Source of the DNA: Polynucleobacter sp. MWH-Jannik1A5
Lineage (GTDB): Bacteria; Pseudomonadota; Gammaproteobacteria; Burkholderiales; Burkholderiaceae
DNA: 64,000 nt
Direction: 5' to 3'
NCBI RefSeq assembly: GCF_018881795.1
Contig: NZ_JACVPQ010000001.1
Span: forward strand, 945,376-1,009,375
Position numbers and translations under genes: made by a program. The notes under the pieces were generated by a model, which had not been told where the DNA came from, did not search any database, and worked only from the letters and a program-made list of their open reading frames with translations. Of the stretch, positions 28,809-35,954 are shown piece after piece (position 1 is the stretch's first letter; each line of letters starts with the position of its first letter).

Positions 28809-28928
28809 ATGGTGCGGTGCAGTATTTAAGGCATGAGAAGTTTTCAGTCACTTGAATGGAGTGCTTAATTGACTAGTTGTACCTCTTAGACTCGCTGAAA
28901 AACATCTGAACTCGGATCAAATCACCGC
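28809..28928 (+). pseudogene. Remnant of a phasin gene start and its upstream region
   Basis: This stretch matches the region before and at the start of the intact phasin gene at 35282. Bases 28809-28833 match 35195-35219 at 23 of 25 positions, AGTTGTACC is shared within CTTAAT...CTTA blocks (28864-28888 against 35242-35265), and GATCAAATCACCGC at 28915-28928 is identical to 35291-35304 within phasin codons 4-8. The initiation codon area is altered and no phasin frame continues. It is followed without a gap by a tRNA-like piece. Confidence 0.75.
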
Positions 28929-28992
28929 CATCTAGTGCAGTAGCAGATTTACAATCAGTAGGTGATCTGCCCGAGTCAGACAAAGAGCGCCG
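28929..28992 (+). pseudogene. Degenerate copy of the 3' 64 bases of tRNA-Thr
   Basis: Bases 28929-28992 align without gaps to 25960-26023 of tRNA-Thr(TGT), from the D-loop to the CCA end. By hand count 48 of 64 positions agree, and 14 of the 16 differences are transitions. The 5' acceptor strand and half of the D-arm are missing, the anticodon would read TAC, and CCA has become CCG, so this is not a working tRNA. Confidence 0.8.
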
Positions 28993-29073
28993 CAGATGAA
29001 TAAAACCTGCAGGCAGTTTTCATGCAGAAGTTTTTCATCTATGTACATCATGAAGCACTCTTCTTGTGAGAGT

Positions 29074-29087
29074 TATAAAATAGCAGG
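29074..29087 (+). promoter_or_regulatory. Candidate -10 element just before the 29088 gene
   Basis: TATAAA at 29074-29079 is only 8 bases before the ATG at 29088, so a transcript from it would start at about 29086 and be almost leaderless. An AGCAGG stretch before the ATG could serve instead as RBS for transcripts from further upstream. Confidence 0.3.
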
Positions 29088-30968
29088 ATGAATCCTCAAC
29101 TCATCCAGCTAACAAGGCAAGCAGTTACTTATCTTCAACAGGGAAAGCTGGATGATGCTGAGCGACTGCTTAAGCAAGTATTCAAGTTGGCACCAAAACA
29201 TCCAGAGGTATTGCGATTACTAGCTGTAATCCTTGCTCAAAAGAGGGAATTAGCCGACGCTCTAAAAATGATTGATAGTTCGATCAAAATCGATAATAAG
29301 AATTATTTAGCCCACAGTAACAAGGGCAATATCCTAAAAGATCTGAATCAATACAAAGCCGCTCTAGAGAGTTACAACAGAGCAATTGCACTCCAGCCAA
29401 ATTATGCGGAAGCCCATAACAATAAGGGAAACCTATTGATGGACATGAATCAATTAGAACCCGCATTAGAGAGTTACAACAGGGCAATTGCACTTCAGCC
29501 AAATTATGCAGATGCGTATAGCAATATGGGTAATGCATTCAGAAAGCAGAATTCTTTAGATGAGGCGTTGGAGGCTTATGAAAGATCGATGGCTGTTGGG
29601 GGGAGCATTGATCCAATATTGGGTTCTTACGTTAATTTAAAAATGCAATTGTGTGACTGGGAGGGAATTGAGGATCTACTTAGCAATATTCAAGCAGGTG
29701 ATATTCAGAGAAAAGATCGATTTTTCCCTTTTAATTTATTGGCAATTTGTGATGATCCTTACGTTGTTAAGCAAGTAACGGCTGAATATATGGCGGCGCT
29801 TCATCCAGTTAGATCGGATTTAGGATCTATTCCGAGCAGACCAAGGAAAGAAAAAATTCGAATTGGATACTTTTCACCTGATTTTAAAAATCATCCTGTT
29901 GCTTATCTAATGGCAGAGATAATTGAATTACATAATAGAGATAAGTTTGAGGTTATTGCATTTTCTATCAGTCATGATGGTTTAGAAGATGAGATGCGGC
30001 AAAGGCTAGAGTTGGGTTTTGATCAATTTATTGATGTATTTGGTAAAAGTGATAAAGAAGTCGCATTGTTATCAAGGGAATTAGAAATTGATATAGCAGT
30101 AGATCTTGGGGGTTTAACTGAGGGAACTAATCCCAGCATATTTGCATTTAGAGCGGCACCAATTCAAATTGGTTATATAGGATATTTGAGCACCATGGCC
30201 GCCCCATATATGGACTACATTGTTTCTGATTCCACTTTAATCCCAGAAGAGATGAAAGATGCTTACTCAGAAAAGATTATTTATCTCCCTAGCTATCAGG
30301 CGAATGATTCCAAAAGATCTGTTATTAAAGGGGTAATTTCGCGCGAAGATTTTGGTCTACCAAGTAAAGGATTTATTTTTTGTAGCTTTAATAGCAGCTA
30401 TAAGTTGACCCCTCGAATTTTTGATAGTTGGGCCAGAATTCTGAACCAGGTTGAGGGCAGCGTACTCTACCTTTATGCTGAGAATAATAGTGTTAAAAAA
30501 AATCTTTCCCAAGAAATTGAAAAACGGGGAGTCAGAAGTGACCGCCTAATTTTTGGAGGGCGACTTACTCGAGAAGACTATCTTTCTCGCTATATGGTGG
30601 CGGATCTTTATTTGGATACCTCACCATATAACGCTGGCACGACCGCAAGTGATGCATTATGGATGGGGTTGCCGGTCATCACATTTACTGGAAGATCCTT
30701 TTCGGCTCGTATGTGCTCTAGTATCTTGAAAGCAGTAGGCCTACCTGAGCTTGTTGCCGACTCATCAAAATCTTACGAGGATTTAGCTATTTCTTTGGCT
30801 AGCAATCCTGAGAAAATGAAGGCTATTAAAAATAAATTAAGCTCTAGTATTGGTAAGGCGCCCTTATTTAACTCTGAGCTTTTTACGCAAAATCTAGAAG
30901 CAGCCTTTCAAATTGTGTACGATAGATATCAAGACAATTTACCTGCTGAGAATATTTACATAGCTTAG
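29088..30968 (+). CDS. TPR protein with O-GlcNAc-transferase-like (GT41/SPINDLY) domain
   Basis: A paralogue of the 12993 gene. Four or five TPR units fill residues 1-185, and the GT41-like domain runs from about 255 to the end. The donor-site motifs differ from the paralogue: NHPTAH is NHPVAY, and NAHTTASD is NAGTTASD. In GT41 enzymes these His residues are near the nucleotide sugar, so donor or activity may differ, although the Gly form is, from memory, common in bacterial members. Two TPR units are nearly identical in DNA (29365 and 29467). Probable role is glycosylation of a protein or surface glycan; target unknown. Confidence 0.87.
   Translation: MNPQLIQLTRQAVTYLQQGKLDDAERLLKQVFKLAPKHPEVLRLLAVILAQKRELADALKMIDSSIKIDNKNYLAHSNKGNILKDLNQYKAALESYNRAIALQPNYAEAHNNKGNLLMDMNQLEPALESYNRAIALQPNYADAYSNMGNAFRKQNSLDEALEAYERSMAVGGSIDPILGSYVNLKMQLCDWEGIEDLLSNIQAGDIQRKDRFFPFNLLAICDDPYVVKQVTAEYMAALHPVRSDLGSIPSRPRKEKIRIGYFSPDFKNHPVAYLMAEIIELHNRDKFEVIAFSISHDGLEDEMRQRLELGFDQFIDVFGKSDKEVALLSRELEIDIAVDLGGLTEGTNPSIFAFRAAPIQIGYIGYLSTMAAPYMDYIVSDSTLIPEEMKDAYSEKIIYLPSYQANDSKRSVIKGVISREDFGLPSKGFIFCSFNSSYKLTPRIFDSWARILNQVEGSVLYLYAENNSVKKNLSQEIEKRGVRSDRLIFGGRLTREDYLSRYMVADLYLDTSPYNAGTTASDALWMGLPVITFTGRSFSARMCSSILKAVGLPELVADSSKSYEDLAISLASNPEKMKAIKNKLSSSIGKAPLFNSELFTQNLEAAFQIVYDRYQDNLPAENIYIA
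29365..29515 (+). repeat. 102-base in-frame repeat of one TPR unit
   Basis: Bases 29365-29413 and 29467-29515 differ at only four positions and are exactly 102 bases (34 codons, one TPR) apart. Both encode ESYNRAIALQPNYA. This looks like a recent duplication or gene conversion of a single repeat unit inside the 29088 gene. Confidence 0.8.
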
Positions 30969-31003
30969 CCGTTACACGGTAGCGACAATATAGAGGTGAA
31001 GCC

Positions 31004-31684
31004 ATTAAAATACAATTTATCGTCGCCACGCGATTAAGTCTAGACGAGTTCTATGCAAAGACAGCGACAGGTAAATCGCTAACTCTCTACCAAGCTCCTT
31101 ATTTAAATATTCAAGTTTTTCCAGAAAATAAAGTGGGCTTATCAACTATTTATAATCAAGCTATAGATAAATTCAGCAAGGATCCATGCGTATTTGTATT
31201 TGCGCATGACGATTTACATATCTTAGACTTTTATTGGGTTAATGCTATTCAAGCGGGATTGCAGCATTATGGAATTGTTGGTTGTGCTGGAAATAAAAGC
31301 AGGCAGCCATTTCAGCCTGCTTGGGCATTCAAGAATGCCCAATTTGAATGGGATGCACCAGAAAATCTGAGCGGGATTGTGGGCCATGGAAATTCACTTC
31401 CAATTGAAAGCCTAAGTGTTTTTGGCCCACCATTTCAGCAGGTTTTATTATTGGATGGCCTTTTATTGGCGGCAAACAGTGAAACGTTAATAAAAAATCA
31501 TCTCCGTTTTGACGAGCAATTTAATTTTCACTTTTACGATATGGATTTTTGTAGACAGGCAGAAACTAAAGGCGTGACTATGGGAACCATACCCATTTCT
31601 TTGATGCATGAAAGCGGTGGTAATTTTGCCTCTGATGCTTGGAGGCTAAGTTATCAAAAATATCTTCAGAAGTGGAAAGAGTAA
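31004..31684 (+). CDS. StrF-like family 2 glycosyltransferase domain protein with probable ATT start
   Basis: The product resembles the StrF-type GT2-like domain: a VATR start strand, FAHDDLHILDFYW, VLLLDGLLLAA, FHFYDMDFCRQAE and a final LMHESGG. From the first usual start codon, GTG at 31133, the first beta-strand is lost. The same frame is open back to a TAG at 30980. A start at ATT 31004, preceded by AGAGGTGAA (30992-31000), gives IKIQFIVATRLSLDEFY, the expected N-terminus, and 226 residues. ATT initiation is rare, so an altered start codon in a decaying gene is the alternative. It lies 35 bases after the 29088 gene. Confidence 0.7.
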   Translation: MKIQFIVATRLSLDEFYAKTATGKSLTLYQAPYLNIQVFPENKVGLSTIYNQAIDKFSKDPCVFVFAHDDLHILDFYWVNAIQAGLQHYGIVGCAGNKSRQPFQPAWAFKNAQFEWDAPENLSGIVGHGNSLPIESLSVFGPPFQQVLLLDGLLLAANSETLIKNHLRFDEQFNFHFYDMDFCRQAETKGVTMGTIPISLMHESGGNFASDAWRLSYQKYLQKWKE

Positions 31685-31743
31685 TGGATTATCTTGCGTT
31701 ACCACACACCGACTTTCTTTAATTTAGTGGGTTAATTTTTTTA

Positions 31744-33759
31744 ATGAATATTCTAATATTTGCTCATACCACTGACTATGGCGGAGCAGAAAGAGCCTTA
31801 TTTGACTTGGTTTCACTTCTAATTCCGAAGCATCAGGTTTCCGTGATGTTCCCATCCTCAAAAGGGGTTTCGGTTGATAAATTTAGGGAGGCAGGAGTTA
31901 AGTGCGGCGTCATACCAATTGATCCCTCTCTTCCTGCGCCCTTTGAGACCTTGTTAAAGATTTGTGATCCAAAAATAGAGGACCTTATTAGAAGTTTGAA
32001 AAAAAGTCGATACGATTTAATCATATGTAATACGATAACTACGTTGCATGGAGCAGTAATAGCGCAAGAACTTAAGATCGCTTGCATCACTTATGCGCAT
32101 GAATTTTTGCCTGATGAGTCTGATTTAATTCCCCATGGCTGTAGTGATGAATTTTATTTAGACGTAATAAGAAAACTCTCAAATCACTTACTGTGTGCTT
32201 CTGAGTATGTCAAAAGCTCATTTAAAGATAATAAAAAATGTAGCGTTCTTTACCCATTTACTCCATATCAAGACATTAAAACTAACTGCGATAGTAGTTT
32301 GTGTACGGACCAATTTCATATTTTGGTAATTGGATCGAAGTCAAAAAGAAAAAATTCTCACTTTGCTATTACTGTTTTGAAGGCATTAAGGCTCAGAGGC
32401 GTATTAGTCAATTTGCATATTATTGGCTCGGAGAATTCTGGCTCATACAAGTTAAATCAGCAGGCGATAATAAGAGATGAAGATAATTTTTTTATCCATT
32501 CACATCTAGATGATCCGTATAGCATTTCAGGAAAAAAAATAAACTTAGTATGTTCTTTAAGTGAACCTTTTGGCTTAACAATACCTGAATCTTTATTGAG
32601 AGGGATTCCTGTAGTGTCGTCTAAGTGCGGCGGTCCTGAGGAGATTTTGCCGCCTGCACTTCTTTATGACGTTAATGATATTGACAGCTGTGTAAGAGTC
32701 ATTGAAGCCGTTGTCAAAGAATATGATCACTTTTCTGCAAAAGCCAGAGAGCAATATCTAGAGCTTGCTGAAAAAAATAACATCGAATCTAGGAGGCTTA
32801 TAGTTAATCAAGCTCTAGAAAGGGCTACTCAAGATTTTCAGGCTAATTCAAATGAGAGCGATTTTTTAAATGTGGATAGCTTTAAGAGGGTGTTAAACCC
32901 ACCAATATCATTTGATCAAATTGTAGAAAATATTTCTACCGTATCAAATAAGTCCCCCTTTCCGCTATCTACTTCCCAGGTTCGCTCTTTGGTGAATGCT
33001 GAGATCCAGACGCCAGGGTCAGCTGTAATGAGAGATATTCAAAATTTCGATGTTGTCCCGTTCGGATACTCGGAAAATATGGAGCATTTATATAAAAACG
33101 GGCTGGGATTGGCAGCTGAATTACTTGCTAATTTAGAAAATATTGGAAAACAACATATGTTGGCATATATTGTTTTGAGACTAGATGAATTGCGAAAAAC
33201 TAAGCCTAATTTGAAGATATTAAGCTTGGGGGATGGCTTGGGAGTTGATTCTATTGTCTTGGCCTCTTGTGGTTTCAATATTGAATATATTGATTTTGAT
33301 AAGTCGCTAATGAGCCAATGTGCAGAGCTTAATTTTAAGACCGCTGCGATGAATTTTGGTAAGCCCCTTTCGCTCTCAATACTCTTAGAGCCCTCATCTT
33401 CTTATGATGCGATTATCTCCTTGGAGGTTATTGAGCATGTATCAGATCCAAAGTCCTTTATGAGGTACATCAGTAATCTTTTGATACCGGGGGGATTGCT
33501 CTTTATGTCTGAATGCTTTGATGGTATTTATGATAGGTGGCCCACACACCTTTATTCAAATGAGAGATATGCCTCCATCTTGCCGGTTTTGGCCGCCCCT
33601 TATTTTAAGCTTCTAGATATCAACACCCATCCTATTGGTAAGCCATATCTATTTTCTAAAAATGTTACCGATAAAATTGAGGATGATGCTTTGATATTTT
33701 TTGATCATCCAAACTTCTTTGGATCAATGGGAAATGGACAGATAAGAATAGGCTTTTAA
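31744..33759 (+). CDS. Two-domain protein: GT4 glycosyltransferase fused to SAM-dependent methyltransferase
   Basis: Residues 1-365 form a GT4-type enzyme: MNILIFAHTTDYGGAERAL at the N-terminus, SKRKNSHFAI at the start of the second domain, and EPFGLTIPESLLRGIPVVSS with the E-x7-E donor motif. Residues from about 425 form a class I methyltransferase with LKILSLGDGLGVDS (SAM-binding loop), YIDFDKS and IISLEVIEHVSDP. It probably adds and then methylates a sugar on a surface glycan. The DNA is visibly richer in A+T and in rare codons (ATA, AGA, AGG) than the core genes, suggesting transfer. Confidence 0.83.
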   Translation: MNILIFAHTTDYGGAERALFDLVSLLIPKHQVSVMFPSSKGVSVDKFREAGVKCGVIPIDPSLPAPFETLLKICDPKIEDLIRSLKKSRYDLIICNTITTLHGAVIAQELKIACITYAHEFLPDESDLIPHGCSDEFYLDVIRKLSNHLLCASEYVKSSFKDNKKCSVLYPFTPYQDIKTNCDSSLCTDQFHILVIGSKSKRKNSHFAITVLKALRLRGVLVNLHIIGSENSGSYKLNQQAIIRDEDNFFIHSHLDDPYSISGKKINLVCSLSEPFGLTIPESLLRGIPVVSSKCGGPEEILPPALLYDVNDIDSCVRVIEAVVKEYDHFSAKAREQYLELAEKNNIESRRLIVNQALERATQDFQANSNESDFLNVDSFKRVLNPPISFDQIVENISTVSNKSPFPLSTSQVRSLVNAEIQTPGSAVMRDIQNFDVVPFGYSENMEHLYKNGLGLAAELLANLENIGKQHMLAYIVLRLDELRKTKPNLKILSLGDGLGVDSIVLASCGFNIEYIDFDKSLMSQCAELNFKTAAMNFGKPLSLSILLEPSSSYDAIISLEVIEHVSDPKSFMRYISNLLIPGGLLFMSECFDGIYDRWPTHLYSNERYASILPVLAAPYFKLLDINTHPIGKPYLFSKNVTDKIEDDALIFFDHPNFFGSMGNGQIRIGF

Positions 33760-33765
33760 TTGGCC

Positions 33766-35094
33766 CTAATTTGACAGTGTTACGTCCCGTGTTTCGGGAA
33801 GATATAGCCAGGCTATGACAAAAGCAGCCCCCAAAAAAATGGTCGGATACCAGAGCCCAGCAAGTGCATTCCCCCATTCTTGATTAAGCCAAGTAACAAT
33901 TAACGGCAGTAAACCACCAATCCAACCTGCTGCTAAGTTATGAGGAAGCGTTGCCGCACTATTTCTGGTTTTAGCTGGAAACAGTTCTGCCAGCATTGCT
34001 GTTTGTGGCCCAACCACCAGAGCAAGGGCTAGAGATAAGCAAACTAGTAGCAGTCCAATAAAGATGAGGTTAAGACCTTTGCTTGGGTCATTTAGGTATT
34101 GCGCCCCCAAAGCCGTAAGCAAATAGAACGCCGGCAAAATAAATAGTGCCCCCAAGCAAAGCCCGCTGACTACAACTGGTTTACGGCCAATTTTGTCGGA
34201 TAACAAGCCCGCAAGTATGGTCAGTGGAAATAATGCAAGCGTTGCATAAATACTGAGCTGGTCAACTACCTCGGGAGGTAGTTTTACCGAGGCCTTTAGA
34301 AAAATCGCTGTGTAGACTTGTACGCAAAAGAAAAGTACTGCGCCGCCTGCAGAGATGCAGAAGAAAAGTAAAAACATACGCTTGCGAGTATGTGGGTCGC
34401 GGAAATTATTGAGTAGTGGGCTCTCATTTTTTTGTTGGGTTTTACTCAGTTCTAAAAAAATGGGCGTTTCTTCAAGTGCCATGCGAGCTTTGAATGCTAT
34501 TAGCAGCAGCAGAATGGAGATCCAGAAAGGCACCCGCCAGCCCCAGGACTGAAATTCCTCTGGAGAAAGATATCCTCTGAGAAAAGTAATTTGCAGGGTG
34601 GAAAACAAAATCCCAAGTGGACCCATGAGTTGTAGAAAGCTGGTTTTGAATCCTCTGTAATCATTTCCAGCATGCTCTGTAAGATAAACAGCGCTTCCGC
34701 CGATTTCACCGCCTGCTGAGAGTCCTTGGAGCAGCCTTAAGCTGACCAGTAGGATTGGCGCCCAAATTCCAGCTTGAGCGTAAGTTGGCAAAAACCCAAC
34801 GCAAACGGTTGCAAAACCCATTAATGCGATAGTGATCATAAATACAGGCTTTCGGCCGATACGATCGCCCATAGAGCCAAAAAGAGCCGCCCCCATGGGT
34901 CTGACTACCATCCCAACCCCAAACGTCGCTAGGCTGGCCAATAAGGCTGCGTTGGGATCGCTGGAGGGGAAGAAGAGCGGGGCAAAAACCACGGCAAGAG
35001 TGGCAAAAGTGAGAAAGTCATACCACTCTAAAAAGGTGCCAAAGCAGGCCGCAATCGCCACTTTTCGATAGGGGTGAGAATCTTTTTTAGACAT
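33766..35094 (-). CDS. MFS transporter, metabolite/H+ symporter (ProP/ShiA-like) type
   Basis: A 12-helix major facilitator of the metabolite:H+ symporter group. AACFGTFLEWYDFLTFATLA is the typical first helix, and GSMGDRIGRKPVF is the loop 2-3 signature with a second copy LLSDKIGRKPVV. LRLLQGLSAGGEIGG also fits the group. Members carry organic acids, osmolytes or aromatic acids; the substrate cannot be told. It lies convergent to the methyltransferase fusion and divergent from the phasin gene. Confidence 0.9.
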   Translation of the reverse strand: MSKKDSHPYRKVAIAACFGTFLEWYDFLTFATLAVVFAPLFFPSSDPNAALLASLATFGVGMVVRPMGAALFGSMGDRIGRKPVFMITIALMGFATVCVGFLPTYAQAGIWAPILLVSLRLLQGLSAGGEIGGSAVYLTEHAGNDYRGFKTSFLQLMGPLGILFSTLQITFLRGYLSPEEFQSWGWRVPFWISILLLLIAFKARMALEETPIFLELSKTQQKNESPLLNNFRDPHTRKRMFLLFFCISAGGAVLFFCVQVYTAIFLKASVKLPPEVVDQLSIYATLALFPLTILAGLLSDKIGRKPVVVSGLCLGALFILPAFYLLTALGAQYLNDPSKGLNLIFIGLLLVCLSLALALVVGPQTAMLAELFPAKTRNSAATLPHNLAAGWIGGLLPLIVTWLNQEWGNALAGLWYPTIFLGAAFVIAWLYLPETRDVTLSN

Positions 35095-35194
35095 TAAGTT
35101 ATTGATTTAAATGAGTTTTTAAGTTTAATTGAATATATTTGTTGCATAGCAGCAAATAATTCTTGATTTGTCATTTTCGTTCGGTTACAGTTCT

Positions 35195-35219
35195 ATGGTG
35201 CAGTGCAATATTTAAGGCA
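35195..35219 (+). promoter_or_regulatory. Conserved block upstream of phasin, possible PhaR-type operator
   Basis: This 25-base block containing TGCAGTGCA (a near-palindrome) recurs at 28809-28833 with two changes, although the gene behind that copy is lost. It lies about 65 bases before the phasin ATG. Phasin genes are commonly repressed by PhaR binding at TGC/GCA-rich sites, which makes this the best operator candidate. Confidence 0.4.
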
Positions 35220-35281
35220 ACCTGCAATCTCCTTAAATGCACTTAATGAACAGTTGTACCACTTAATTTCTGGAGAAATAC

Positions 35282-35866
35282 ATGAACCAAGATCAAATCA
35301 CCGCAAAATTGTCTCAAATTAACAGCAAGGGCCTCGAAGCTACATTTTCTTTGAGCGAAGCTGCTTTGGAAAATGCTCAAAAATTAGCTGAATTGAACTA
35401 TGCAGCCTCTAAGGATGCATTGGTAAATACACAAGACGGCATTCAGCAAGTATTGACAGCTAAAGATCCTAAGCAAGTTACCGAGATCTTCACTGCTGAT
35501 GCATTGCAAGCTGCTGGCAATCAAGCCGTTGCTTATCAAAAGAAAGTAAGCAAAGTATTGCGCGATAGCAATAAAGAATTTGTAAATGTTGTTGATGCCA
35601 GCATCGACCAGTTACAAGATGGCTTCCAGGATTGGATCAACACTGTTGCTGCTAACGCACCAGCCGGTTCCGATGCGTTCTTATCTTCATTCAAGACTGT
35701 ATACGGTAGTGCATTGCAAGGTTTTGAGCAGTTCCGCGCTGCTAGCAAAGAAGCATTTGCTACTGCAGAGAAAACAGCTGATCAAGCAATCGAAACAGTA
35801 CAAGGTCAAATTGCTCAAGTGAAGAAAGCTGCTACACCTGCGTCACGTAGCCGTAAAGCTGCTTAA
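35282..35866 (+). CDS. phaP: Phasin family protein
   Basis: Phasins coat polyhydroxybutyrate granules and set their number and size. The 194-residue protein is helical, Ala/Gln/Lys-rich and without Cys, starts MNQDQITAKLSQINSKGLEATFSLSEAALENAQKLAELN and ends in a basic ATPASRSRKAA tail, all typical of Burkholderiales PhaP. The RBS is TGGAGAAATAC. Codon bias resembles the porin, suggesting high expression. A strong terminator follows. A fragment of a second copy lies at 28809. Confidence 0.92.
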   Translation: MNQDQITAKLSQINSKGLEATFSLSEAALENAQKLAELNYAASKDALVNTQDGIQQVLTAKDPKQVTEIFTADALQAAGNQAVAYQKKVSKVLRDSNKEFVNVVDASIDQLQDGFQDWINTVAANAPAGSDAFLSSFKTVYGSALQGFEQFRAASKEAFATAEKTADQAIETVQGQIAQVKKAATPASRSRKAA

Positions 35867-35911
35867 TTTAGCGCTACTTCAGATTTAGATTTATTAGTAA
35901 GTCTTAAAAAG

Positions 35912-35945
35912 AAACCCCGCTTAGTGCAAACTAGGCGGGGTTTTT
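35912..35945 (+). terminator. Rho-independent terminator after phasin
   Basis: A GC-rich stem of 13 pairs (35912-35924 with 35931-35943, one G-T pair) closes a 6-base loop and runs into TTTTT. Because the stem also starts with AAA on the other side, it may act for rmuC only from upstream, not as its own terminator. Confidence 0.9.
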
Positions 35946-35954
35946 ATTTGAATG

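Noticed and set aside
26024..35281. Classical tRNA-borne integrative island
   Set aside because: The tRNA and its degenerate copy look like attachment sites, but no integrase, recombinase or mobility gene is found, and the copy also carries phasin sequence. Only an insertion or duplication scar is claimed.
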